A stretch of DNA of 64,000 nucleotides from Petrimonas sp. (GCA_012839475.1 DUNG01000007.1:1-64000); one strand, 5' to 3'. Counted from the stretch's first letter, positions 26,528-35,310 are shown. The notes: generated from the sequence alone by a model not told the origin. Translations and numbers: made by a program.

Positions 26528-29500
26528 ATGATGAAAAGTTCAAACACTTTGATAATCGCGCTGACCAGCCTGCTTTGGGTGGCATCGGTTCCACTAAGCT
26601 CGTCACAACCTGCTGCTACACGGAAAAACAGTTCGGCCGAAATCCGAACCATCACTCGCGTTGAACCAATTCACGTGGAGAGTCCGGTAGGGACTGTTCC
26701 GAAATTACCGTATCAGCTTTGGGTAACCTATTCGGATGGCAGCACGGGATACCGCCAGGCAAGATGGGCCAATGCGACCCGTGACACGGAAGAGGATCAA
26801 GCAAACCCTGTAACCCATCCTGTTGGACACGAGTACACGATTAATGGGTTTATAACCGGCGACAACACTACTCCAAACGGTTATCCCATCACCGCCAACG
26901 TAAAGGTGGTAGCTGGGAATCAGGGGGTGCCATCCCTTGTCCCGATCGCTGAGACACCTCCTTTAGACCGGGTGACCCTAACCGGCAATAACCGGTTGAC
27001 ATCGAATAGAGACTTGGCTATAAACGAGATCATGCATTGGGACGTGTCGCAACAACTCTATAATTACAGGGATACCTATGGGTTGAGTACCGAGGGGTAT
27101 ACCCGGGCGGATGGATGGGATTCACCCACCACCAAGCTCAAGGGACACGGGTCGGGTCACTACATGTCGGCCTTGGCCTTCGCGTTTGCCAGCGCGACCG
27201 AGCCGGCACAGAAAGAGAAATTGCGGGGCAACATGACCCGGATGGTGAACGAGTTGCGGGAATGCCAAGAGAGGACGTTCGTCTGGAACGAAGAGCTTGG
27301 CCGTTACTGGGAAGCACGTGACTTTGCACCTGAGGAGGAGCTGCGCGAGATGAAGGGGACCTGGGATGATTTCGATCTCCACAAGACCGAGTGGGAGAAG
27401 TACGGGTACGGCTACCTCAACGCGATTCCGGCGCATCACGCCGCGCTCATCGAGATGTACCGTGCATACAACAACGAGAGCTGGGTCTGGGCACCCTACT
27501 ACTCTATCCATAAGCAGTTGGCCGGCTTGATCGATATCGCGACGTACATTGACCTGCCTGAGGTGGCCGACAAAGCGCTGCTGATTGCTAAGGATATGGG
27601 GCTTTGGATATGGAACCGGCTGCATTATAGGACATTCGTGCAGACGGAAGGGACCCAGGAGGAGCGGAGGGCAAATCCGGGTAACCGGTTTGAGATGTGG
27701 AACATGTACATCGCGGGTGAAGATGGAGGCGCGGGAGAGTCATTGGCACGCCTTTCTGAGATGGTGAGCGATCCCGTTGAGAAGGCACGGCTGCTTGAAG
27801 CGTCTAATTTCTTCGACAGCCCCGCCTTTTACGATCCACTTGCGAAGAATATTGACGATATACGTACGCGGCATGCCAACCAGCATATCCCGAAAATCAC
27901 GAGTGCACTTCGTAGCTTCAGGGGTAACAAAGAGCCCTATTACTACCACCTGGCTCAAAATTTTTGGGATATGATTCAAGGGCGTTACCGCTACTCCGCG
28001 GGTGGGGTGGGCAATGGTGAGATGTTCAGGCAACCATACACGCAAATCTTGAGCATGGCTACCAACCCCGCACCCACGCTTAACGAGACCTGTTGCGCCT
28101 ATAATTTGGCGAAACTCACCAAAGACCTCAACTGCTTTAATCCTGACGATGCAAAGTACATGGATTACTATGAACGGTTACTCTACAATCAACTGGTTGG
28201 TTCGCTACACCCTCACGAGTACAAGACTACCTATCAATACGCGGTTGGGCTCAACGCTTCGAAGCCTTGGGGAAACCACACCCCCCAATCCTCTTGCTGC
28301 GGGGGTACCGGTTCCGAGAACCACGTTAAGTACCAGGAAGCGGCCTACTTCGTTTCGGAGAACACGCTTTGGGTGGCCCTCTACCTGCCTACCGCCTTTC
28401 ACTGGGATGCCAAAGGGGTGACTTTACAGCAAGAGTGCTTGTGGCCGGCTGAACGTTCCACCATACGGGTAACGGGGGGTGAGGCCCACTTCGAGATGAA
28501 GCTGCGTGTTCCATACTGGGCTACGGAAGGGTTCGATGTTAAGTTGAATGGTGTTTCTTTGGCTTCTAATTACCAGCCGAGTTCGTACGTGACCATCCCC
28601 GCTAGGGAATGGAGTGAATCGGACGTGGTAGAGGTGGTGATGCCCTTTACCAAGCATATTGATTTTGGGCCCGATAAAATGGAAACAGCCACGGGTGGAG
28701 AGGGGCAGCCCGACATCCAGTACGCGCCCGAGTGGGCAGGTACGCTTATGTATGGGCCTTTGGCGATGACGGCCACGGGCGTGAACAGTTGGGACGAGGC
28801 AACACTCACGGTGGATTCCTACTTGGAAAGCATCCTGCTTAACGGACCCAGCGGCGGTTCAACAGGAACGAACGGGAACCTTTACACGTTGACCGTGGGT
28901 CGTAAAACGTTTGAGCCCGATTACTTCAGGGACGAAAATTCGACCCACTACTTCCGTATCCGCTTTGTTGATGATATGGTATCCGAGTTCAGGGAGATGC
29001 TGGAAAGTAAGTTGGAGGATGCGGCTACGTTCTCATCCAAGAACTACACGAGGTCATCCTACAGGGTGCTTAAGAGAGCGTTGAAGGTCGGTGAAAAGAT
29101 GACCCGTTCTCAAAAAGCCTCCCAACGGCAGGTAATCGACCAAATCGCGGCGATTGATAATGCCATCAACGAATTGAAATCAAAAACACTGGATAAAACA
29201 TGCCTGGTCGCCGCGATCAACGAGGCGGAATCTACGCGAGCCGAGGAGTATACCTGGGATACCTATCAAACGCTTCAGCTGGCGTTGACCGCGGCCAAAG
29301 AGGCGCTGACGGAGAGCGAATCACAGCTTACGATCGATAAGCAGACACTCGCGTTAACCAAGGCAATTAAAGAGCTGGTGTTGACGAACAGTGTCGACAA
29401 AAGCAAGTTAAGTGAGGTGATAAAGTTGTCGCAGGAGAGGAGGAAGATGCAGGAAGACTGGAATGCGCTGGCCGTGAAAGTTCCCGAGTACTCACCGTGG

Positions 29501-29845
29501 GCGCCGCACGCGTTTAGGCGCTTGTTGTATCAACTGCGCACATCACTAAACGTGTATGAGAACAGGGATAAGAATTACAGCCAGAACGAGGTAGACCTGG
29601 CCACATCTGCCTTAAACGCGGCACTCAACACCATGAGACCGGGCAATCTCCCTGAGCCCGAGGATCTTTACCCGTTGAACACCCTGCTAAGACAAGCCGA
29701 TCGGGTAGCATCGCATGAGAAGGTTCCGGCGTTACAAGAAGCAATCGAGTACGCGCAGATGGTAGTAGCGTACGTGAACGATGGGAGTGGAACCCACGAT
29801 ATGATACAAAATGCGACCGATAGGCTTCGGAATGCGCTGAATTAA
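26528..29845 (+). CDS. GH146-type beta-L-arabinofuranosidase with N-terminal Ig-like and C-terminal helical repeat region
   Basis: 1105 residues with a signal peptide (about 1-26). Residues about 38-130 resemble the bacterial Ig-like fold (HVESPVGTVPKLPYQLWVTY). The catalytic part is a DUF1680/GH146 enzyme: Glu520 and Cys522 in LNETCCAYNLAKLTKDL, and Cys590-Cys591 in QSSCCGGTGSENHVKY, match the Zn-thiolate residues of the family. YMDYYERLLYNQLVGSLHP is also typical. After the barrel and beta domains, residues about 818-1105 contain roughly four FIVAR-like alpha-helical repeats (for example LDKTCLVAAINEAEST and EPEDLYPLNTLLRQADRV), rare ballast for such an enzyme. It complements the GH127 gene at 19047 and probably attacks a different beta-L-Araf linkage. 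The next gene starts 22 bases downstream. Confidence 0.88.
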   Translation: MMKSSNTLIIALTSLLWVASVPLSSSQPAATRKNSSAEIRTITRVEPIHVESPVGTVPKLPYQLWVTYSDGSTGYRQARWANATRDTEEDQANPVTHPVGHEYTINGFITGDNTTPNGYPITANVKVVAGNQGVPSLVPIAETPPLDRVTLTGNNRLTSNRDLAINEIMHWDVSQQLYNYRDTYGLSTEGYTRADGWDSPTTKLKGHGSGHYMSALAFAFASATEPAQKEKLRGNMTRMVNELRECQERTFVWNEELGRYWEARDFAPEEELREMKGTWDDFDLHKTEWEKYGYGYLNAIPAHHAALIEMYRAYNNESWVWAPYYSIHKQLAGLIDIATYIDLPEVADKALLIAKDMGLWIWNRLHYRTFVQTEGTQEERRANPGNRFEMWNMYIAGEDGGAGESLARLSEMVSDPVEKARLLEASNFFDSPAFYDPLAKNIDDIRTRHANQHIPKITSALRSFRGNKEPYYYHLAQNFWDMIQGRYRYSAGGVGNGEMFRQPYTQILSMATNPAPTLNETCCAYNLAKLTKDLNCFNPDDAKYMDYYERLLYNQLVGSLHPHEYKTTYQYAVGLNASKPWGNHTPQSSCCGGTGSENHVKYQEAAYFVSENTLWVALYLPTAFHWDAKGVTLQQECLWPAERSTIRVTGGEAHFEMKLRVPYWATEGFDVKLNGVSLASNYQPSSYVTIPAREWSESDVVEVVMPFTKHIDFGPDKMETATGGEGQPDIQYAPEWAGTLMYGPLAMTATGVNSWDEATLTVDSYLESILLNGPSGGSTGTNGNLYTLTVGRKTFEPDYFRDENSTHYFRIRFVDDMVSEFREMLESKLEDAATFSSKNYTRSSYRVLKRALKVGEKMTRSQKASQRQVIDQIAAIDNAINELKSKTLDKTCLVAAINEAESTRAEEYTWDTYQTLQLALTAAKEALTESESQLTIDKQTLALTKAIKELVLTNSVDKSKLSEVIKLSQERRKMQEDWNALAVKVPEYSPWAPHAFRRLLYQLRTSLNVYENRDKNYSQNEVDLATSALNAALNTMRPGNLPEPEDLYPLNTLLRQADRVASHEKVPALQEAIEYAQMVVAYVNDGSGTHDMIQNATDRLRNALN

Positions 29846-29855
29846 TTATTTTCGC

Positions 29856-29863
29856 TATATTTG
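29856..29863 (+). promoter_or_regulatory. Possible -7 element (TATATTTG) very close to a start codon
   Basis: TATATTTG matches the Bacteroidota -7 consensus TAnnTTTG, but it ends only 4 bases before the ATG at 29868. If used, transcription would begin at or after the start codon and give a leaderless message. No convincing -33 TTTG sits about 20 bases upstream, so chance is the more likely explanation. Confidence 0.25.
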
Positions 29864-29867
29864 AACC

Positions 29868-32800
29868 ATGAACGGAAAAGCTTTTACTTGCCTTTTAGGC
29901 CTGCTCCTGTTGCTCACGCAACCGGGTGTAGCCTTGGATTCCTTTGTTAACCCCGCTAACGGGGTAGGTCCGGTGCCATTGGGTTTGGGAATCGACCCGT
30001 TTTATGAGAAGTACCTCGACGCCGATGGCATCGCCATCGTCTCCTCCGGGAAGGTTGCGGATGAGGCACTCGTGATGGCACGTCGCATGGTTACAACCAT
30101 GCTCTCTAAGCGGTCTGACGTGCGAACGGTCATGGTCGAAAAAGGGTGTAAGCTCATGATCATCGGTCAACATGAACAGGTGTGCGACCTGCCCGAGTAT
30201 AAGCACCTTTGCAATACACCGGAAAAGGCAGCCTACTGGAACCAGCGTGCACGTGGTTTTGGCGGTGATCCTGAAGGATCCTACAGCGCAAGTTGTGGCG
30301 AAGAGAACGTGCTGTGCCTGGAGGGCGATCGGTACGTGGGAGAGAGCATCTTGGTGCATGAATTTGCCCATTTGATTCACGATGAGGGGATCGCGGCGAT
30401 AGAACCCGGTTTCAATGCCGAACTGGAAGCGCTGTATCATCAGGCGATCGAACAGGGACTCTGGGAAAACACGTATGCCATCAGCAGTGCCCACGAATAT
30501 TTCGCCGAGGGCGTTCAATCTTTTTTCGACTGCAACCGTTACTCGCAACAGCCAAATGGGGTGCACAATGCGGTGAATACGCGAGCTAAGTTAAAGGAGT
30601 ATGACCTCGGTCTCTACACCTTGTTGGCCCGTTATTTTCCTGAAACCGATTTAGGACTGTGCGACGGCAATTACTCTGCCCGGAACGGTGCCTCGATAAA
30701 GGATCTGTATCAGCAAGCCGATGAGTACCAGAAGCGGTTCGCTTCCCTCTACTACTACAATCCTACTAACGTACAGCCAATTCCTCGTTCGGGTAGCTTT
30801 GTTTACTTTACTCGTACACCTCAGGGCAGGGAGTTTTACGTCGTTGACGCCGAGCGGAAAACGACCACGCCAGCATTTGATCCAACCCGTTTGGCCGACT
30901 CCCTGGCGGTTCGGACAGGGCAAAAGGTGCAACCGTATGATCTCCCCTTTCAGCAAGTTAGGTTGAATCGTGAACGAGACTCCCTCTTTTTTAGTATTGA
31001 AATGGCCGATTACGTAGCCTTATTGGGCGACTACACGGTAAAAAAAATACGCGAACGGGCTCGCCGCCCCGATTACTACTGGGGGAGGGTGTTTAAAGAA
31101 GACTCCAGGGAACGGGTCACCTCTCCAGATGGGAAGAGCGAGGCTTACATTTCGGAAGGGAACCTGTGGGTGAGGGATAAGGAGACGGGACAGGCCCGTA
31201 GGCTGAGCGATGACGGCTCGCCTTACGAGTACTACTCGTCGAATATCTACTGGTCACCCGATTCCAGGAAAATTGTCTGTAGCAAGTACCGACCCGGTAG
31301 CGACCGCGAGTTGTTGTTGATTGCTTCCTCGCCATCTGACCAGCTCCAGCCTAAAACGGAAAGATACGACTACGTGAAACCGGGCGATGCCCTCCCCGTG
31401 AGGCGACCGGTCCTCTTCCTACTGGATGAAGGGGAGGCTGTTCAACTTGACGTGCCCGACGTGGAAATGCAGTATTCCCTGGGTAACGTCCGGTGGAACG
31501 ACAAGAGCGACTCCTTTACCTTCGATTTTAACAAGAGGGGGCATCAACAGTTCATCATTTACGCCGTCGATGTGGCTACCCGCTCGTTACGTACCTTGGT
31601 AAACGAGGTGAGCCCAACGTTTGTCCATTACAGCGAGCTCTACCGTTATTGGTTTGAAGGTAGCGACGAACTGCTTTGGATTTCGGAGAGAGACGGGTGG
31701 AGACACCTCTACCTCTATAACAGTGTGACGGGAGAGGTTAAAAAACAGCTTACCAAAGGAGAGTGGATCGTGAAAAGGGTGGTACATGTTAACGAGAAAG
31801 AACGGAGGCTCATCTTCGTGGGGTGTGGGATGGATAAGGGTGAAGACCCCTACCTGGAGAAATATTACACGTTGGATATCGATAAGGGGCGTATCACCGC
31901 GCTCACGCCGGAAAATGCCCAGCATAGCGTAACTTTCTCGAGCGACTACACCTATATGTTCGATTCATATTCGAGGGTGGACCTTCCACCCGTGCTGGTG
32001 ATCCGTTCCGTGGAAGCGGGAGGTGATGTGGTGTACCGGCCCGATATACAGCCCGATATCTCGGGGGCAATCGCCGCCGGATGGCGCTTACCCGAGGTGT
32101 TCACTGCTAAGGGACGCGATGGAGAAACCGATATATGGGGGATGATAATCCGTCCCACCCATTTTGACCCAACGAAGAGGTATCCCGTTATCGAGTATAT
32201 CTACGCGGGACCACACGACTCCCACGTGCCAAAGGGGTTCGCTATCGAACACCATGGTAGCGCGTTGGCCGAGCTGGGCTTCATCACGGTTTTGATTGAT
32301 GGCATGGGTACCTCGAATCGCTCCAAGGCGTTTCATGACGTCTGTTGGAAAAACTTGAAAGACGCGGGATTCCCCGACCGGATTGCCTGGATAAAAGCGG
32401 CCGCTGCCCGGTACCCCGAGATGGATATCGAAAGGGTAGGGATCTACGGAGCCTCGGCAGGGGGACAAAGTTCGATGGGCGCCCTTCTTTTTCACCCTGA
32501 CTTCTATAAGGTGGCGGTCTCTTCCTGCGGTTGCCACGATAACCGGATGGACAAGATATGGTGGAACGAGCAGTGGATGGGTTACCCCATCGGGAAACAT
32601 TACGCGGAGTCGTCCAACATGGAGAACGCGCACCGGTTGGAAGGCAAGCTCATGTTGATCCTCGGAGAGCTGGATAACAACGTGGACCCGTCGAGCACGT
32701 TACAGGTAGTCAACAAGTTGATTGAACATGACAAGGAGTTCGAGTTCGTGATGCTTCCTGGTGCCGGCCACACGTTAGGCGGTAAATACGGGGAGAGAAA

Positions 32801-32879
32801 GCGGCGCGACTTTTTCGTGAAACACCTGCTGGGTTGTGAACCCCCGGAGTGGAATCGCGAGGAAGCAACGAAAAGGTAA
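29868..32879 (+). CDS. Fusion of HEFAH metallopeptidase-like domain with S9 dipeptidyl/prolyl peptidase
   Basis: 1003 residues with signal peptide (about 1-23). Residues about 35-260 form a domain with the gluzincin motif HEFAH (His164, Glu165, His168) and a downstream EYFAEGVQSFFD that could give the third zinc ligand. The rest is an S9B/S9C-like serine peptidase. A beta-propeller (about 380-720; SYEYYSSNIYWSPDSRKIV-like text and LLWISERDGWRHLYLYNSV) precedes an alpha/beta hydrolase domain with Ser863 in YGASAGGQSS, Asp936 in LGELDNNVDP and His968 in GAGHTLGG. S9 enzymes such as DPP4 cleave after proline or alanine, which fits a proline-rich peptide substrate. The HEFAH domain recurs alone in the next gene. 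I know no standard name for the two-peptidase architecture. Both active-site sets look complete. Confidence 0.88.
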   Translation: MNGKAFTCLLGLLLLLTQPGVALDSFVNPANGVGPVPLGLGIDPFYEKYLDADGIAIVSSGKVADEALVMARRMVTTMLSKRSDVRTVMVEKGCKLMIIGQHEQVCDLPEYKHLCNTPEKAAYWNQRARGFGGDPEGSYSASCGEENVLCLEGDRYVGESILVHEFAHLIHDEGIAAIEPGFNAELEALYHQAIEQGLWENTYAISSAHEYFAEGVQSFFDCNRYSQQPNGVHNAVNTRAKLKEYDLGLYTLLARYFPETDLGLCDGNYSARNGASIKDLYQQADEYQKRFASLYYYNPTNVQPIPRSGSFVYFTRTPQGREFYVVDAERKTTTPAFDPTRLADSLAVRTGQKVQPYDLPFQQVRLNRERDSLFFSIEMADYVALLGDYTVKKIRERARRPDYYWGRVFKEDSRERVTSPDGKSEAYISEGNLWVRDKETGQARRLSDDGSPYEYYSSNIYWSPDSRKIVCSKYRPGSDRELLLIASSPSDQLQPKTERYDYVKPGDALPVRRPVLFLLDEGEAVQLDVPDVEMQYSLGNVRWNDKSDSFTFDFNKRGHQQFIIYAVDVATRSLRTLVNEVSPTFVHYSELYRYWFEGSDELLWISERDGWRHLYLYNSVTGEVKKQLTKGEWIVKRVVHVNEKERRLIFVGCGMDKGEDPYLEKYYTLDIDKGRITALTPENAQHSVTFSSDYTYMFDSYSRVDLPPVLVIRSVEAGGDVVYRPDIQPDISGAIAAGWRLPEVFTAKGRDGETDIWGMIIRPTHFDPTKRYPVIEYIYAGPHDSHVPKGFAIEHHGSALAELGFITVLIDGMGTSNRSKAFHDVCWKNLKDAGFPDRIAWIKAAAARYPEMDIERVGIYGASAGGQSSMGALLFHPDFYKVAVSSCGCHDNRMDKIWWNEQWMGYPIGKHYAESSNMENAHRLEGKLMLILGELDNNVDPSSTLQVVNKLIEHDKEFEFVMLPGAGHTLGGKYGERKRRDFFVKHLLGCEPPEWNREEATKR

Positions 32880-32914
32880 AGATGGAAGTTGAATCCAAAT
32901 AAAAAATCAATTCA

Positions 32915-33790
32915 ATGAAGAAAATTGTAGGAATCGTATGTTTGCTGCTCCTTGTGGTGGCCTGCCAAGTGAAGGAAGACCGCATCCCCGTTACGGATAA
33001 CGCGATACCCCCGCTCGCTCAACTCGTAGATACCCCGGAGATCACGATGCCACCCGCCCGGTTGAAGCTGGATCCGTTCTATAAGAAGTACATGAACGTG
33101 AATGGGATCCATGTGATTAGCTCGTGGAGGGTGCCCGATAGTTGCTTTTACGCGGCCTATATCACCGTGAACGCGCTCACTAGTATGCTCCCCGAAGAGG
33201 TGTTGGAGTCGATGACCAGCCGCGATACCCGAATCGGGATCATGGCACGTTATGAAGGGACCACCGATATACCGGAACACGCATACCTCGTGAACGATAC
33301 CTCGCTGAACTGGGACGTGCGCGCACGTGGTTTGGGGGGGACCCTTGAAATGCCACTGACCACCTGCGCCGAAGAGAATATCCTCGCCTATCAGATCGAC
33401 AAGTACCACGCGGAAGATATCTTGGTGCACGAGTTCGCGCATACCATTCACAACGTGGGTATCACGCCCGTTGACCCTACCTTTAACGACCGCTTACAAC
33501 GGTCGCTCGACAACGCGATCGAGCAAGGACGATGGCTGAACACTTATGCCGCGACCAATATATGGGAGTACTGGGCGGAGGGCGTGCAAAGTTGGTTTGA
33601 CGTGAACGCCGAGGTGGAGAGTAACGAGGGAGATGGCAAGCATAATCGTGTGAACACGCGCGAAGAGTTAAAAATTTATGACCCCGGTTTATATGAGATC
33701 ATTTCGGCCTATTTCCCTGAGACTAACGAACGGATTAGCCGACATAAACCCGAAAACAGGTACAATTTCACGCTTGACGAATCCCGTTAA
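32915..33790 (+). CDS. Lipoprotein with stand-alone HEFAH metallopeptidase-like domain
   Basis: 291 residues; a lipobox VVAC follows a short hydrophobic start. The whole mature protein aligns with the N-terminal domain of the preceding gene: LDPFYKKYMNVNGIHVISS against IDPFYEKYLDADGIAIVSS, ILVHEFAHTIHN against ILVHEFAHLIHD, IEQGRWLNTYA against IEQGLWENTYA, EYWAEGVQSWFD against EYFAEGVQSFFD, and VNTREELKIYDPGLYEIISA at the end. Zinc-ligand candidates are His172, His176 and a Glu in EYWAEG, with Glu173 as base. It is the last gene of the PUL, 35 bases after the fusion gene and about 55 bases before a terminator. Duplication followed by loss or gain of the S9 part explains the pair. Peptidase activity is inferred from the motif. 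Confidence 0.82.
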   Translation: MKKIVGIVCLLLLVVACQVKEDRIPVTDNAIPPLAQLVDTPEITMPPARLKLDPFYKKYMNVNGIHVISSWRVPDSCFYAAYITVNALTSMLPEEVLESMTSRDTRIGIMARYEGTTDIPEHAYLVNDTSLNWDVRARGLGGTLEMPLTTCAEENILAYQIDKYHAEDILVHEFAHTIHNVGITPVDPTFNDRLQRSLDNAIEQGRWLNTYAATNIWEYWAEGVQSWFDVNAEVESNEGDGKHNRVNTREELKIYDPGLYEIISAYFPETNERISRHKPENRYNFTLDESR

Positions 33791-33844
33791 CCCCACGTTG
33801 TCACAAAGCGTGAAAAGAGTGAAGACAACGAGAATTTGCCAAAT

Positions 33845-33871
33845 AAAGGAGTACACCAGTGTGCTCCTTTT
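33845..33871 (+). terminator. Strong Rho-independent terminator closing the PUL
   Basis: AAAGGAGTACAC (33845-33856) and GTGTGCTCCTTT (33859-33870) form a stem of 11 Watson-Crick pairs plus one G-T pair, with a tight CA turn and a T-run on the 3' side. It stands 55 bases after the last PUL gene and before the AT-rich pair at 33902. Its position also argues against the ATG at 33836 as start of the next gene. Confidence 0.8.
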
Positions 33872-33901
33872 GTATGTATCAATTTTATCAAGTTAAGGTT
33901 T

Positions 33902-35302
33902 ATGATTTTTAAAAAAATAATAGTGGTTGGATTTCTCTTTATGCTTATGCCTCTATTCGCGGAACAAAACCCGAAAAAAGAAACTTTAAAACCTCGTGTT
34001 GTTGTTCTTACAGATGTTTCTACATGGGAAACCGACGATAGCGAATCATTGGTCAGGCTACTGGTACATGCCGATATGTTAGAGATCGAAGCGATAATCT
34101 ACACCACCGGATGGAGCCTGGATGTAATTCGGGACGATTTTTTTCAACTGATCCATGATGCCATCGATGCCTATGAAAAAGATTTGCCAAATCTGATGAA
34201 GCGCTCTAATCAGGTTGACTTCAATACAGATGAATCTTGCCAAACTATTGGTTATTGGCCAAGTGCTGAATATTTAAGAAAACGTACTGTTTTTGGAAGT
34301 AAACAAAGAGGAATGGACAAAATCGGCAAAGACAATATTTCAGATGGTAGCAATTTAATCATCAAACTAGCCGATGAAGACGATGAACGCCCTCTTTGGA
34401 TTTTAGTTTGGGGCGGTGGCAATACCCTGGCACAATCCATATGGCAAGTTCAGCAAAACAGGAACAAAGCTGAATTAAATAAATTCTTATATAAAATCCC
34501 AACTTATGCAATCACCGATCAGGACAGGTCATACGTGGGAGGTACGCCGTATGATATAAGTTCGCATCAATGGATGAGACGCGAATTCGAAAAAGAGCTG
34601 ATGTTCCTTTGGGATGAATCTGCATGGAAATTTCAAAATGGCACAGGAAAAGCGAATTGGGATGAATATGCCAAGCATATACAAAATCACGGAAATCTTG
34701 GGAAGGTCTATCCAAAGTATAAATTTGGTGTTGAAGGTGATACTCCGTCATTCCTTTATGTAATGCCGAATGGTTTAAATGACCCACTTATTCCCAATCA
34801 GGTTGGTTGGGGTGGTTATTTTGAATGGGGAATTTCACCAGATGATGTCACTTACGCTTATAATAACCATAAAGGTAAAGCGAATGAAATTTCCAACAGA
34901 TATCTAGACTATTTTTATCAGGCAACCTTCAATAATTTTGCTGCCAGAATGGATTGGGCGGCCGAAGGAAAAGGGAATCGCAACCCGATAATCGTGATTA
35001 ATGGAGATGAGGGAATCAACCAGATTCATATGGAAAAGAGACAGGGAAGTTCAATAACGCTGGATGCCTCACAAACTTTTGATCCGGATAATGACCCATT
35101 GAATTTCAAATGGTGGGTAATACCAGAAGCGGGTACTTATAAGGGAGAGGTTACAATTTCAAATGATAATTTAAGTAAAATAAAAATTGATCTACCAATT
35201 GATTCGGCAGGTAAAACAATTCATGTTATTTGTGAAGTAACTGACAATGGAGAGCCTGCTTTGACAAGTTATCGCCGATTCATTATTACATCGAAAAATT
35301 GA
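33902..35302 (+). CDS. Sde182/DUF1593 nucleoside-hydrolase-like protein with C-terminal Ig-like domain
   Basis: About 466 residues from ATG 33902, which gives a signal peptide (MIFKKIIVVGFLFMLMPLFA); an in-frame ATG at 33836 would lie inside the terminator hairpin. Residues about 28-370 match the Sde182/DUF1593 nucleoside-hydrolase-like fold: RVVVLTDVSTWETDDSESLV near the start with acid residues at the place of the metal-binding Asp cluster, LWILVWGGGNTLAQSIWQV, and GVEGDTPSFLYVMPNGLNDP. The C-terminus (SSITLDASQTFDPDNDP) is a PKD/Ig-like domain. The protein should be secreted to the periplasm. Family members occur with plant-polysaccharide genes; one was described as cellulose-binding, and the reaction is not established. 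Composition is AT-rich relative to both flanks. A paralogue follows after 8 bases. Confidence 0.82.
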   Translation: MIFKKIIVVGFLFMLMPLFAEQNPKKETLKPRVVVLTDVSTWETDDSESLVRLLVHADMLEIEAIIYTTGWSLDVIRDDFFQLIHDAIDAYEKDLPNLMKRSNQVDFNTDESCQTIGYWPSAEYLRKRTVFGSKQRGMDKIGKDNISDGSNLIIKLADEDDERPLWILVWGGGNTLAQSIWQVQQNRNKAELNKFLYKIPTYAITDQDRSYVGGTPYDISSHQWMRREFEKELMFLWDESAWKFQNGTGKANWDEYAKHIQNHGNLGKVYPKYKFGVEGDTPSFLYVMPNGLNDPLIPNQVGWGGYFEWGISPDDVTYAYNNHKGKANEISNRYLDYFYQATFNNFAARMDWAAEGKGNRNPIIVINGDEGINQIHMEKRQGSSITLDASQTFDPDNDPLNFKWWVIPEAGTYKGEVTISNDNLSKIKIDLPIDSAGKTIHVICEVTDNGEPALTSYRRFIITSKN

Positions 35303-35310
35303 TAGTTTAA

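Noticed and set aside
33836..33901. Upstream start for the first Sde182/DUF1593 gene
   Set aside because: The extension is encoded by the terminator hairpin and a Cys-rich non-signal stretch; ATG 33902 gives a typical signal peptide.
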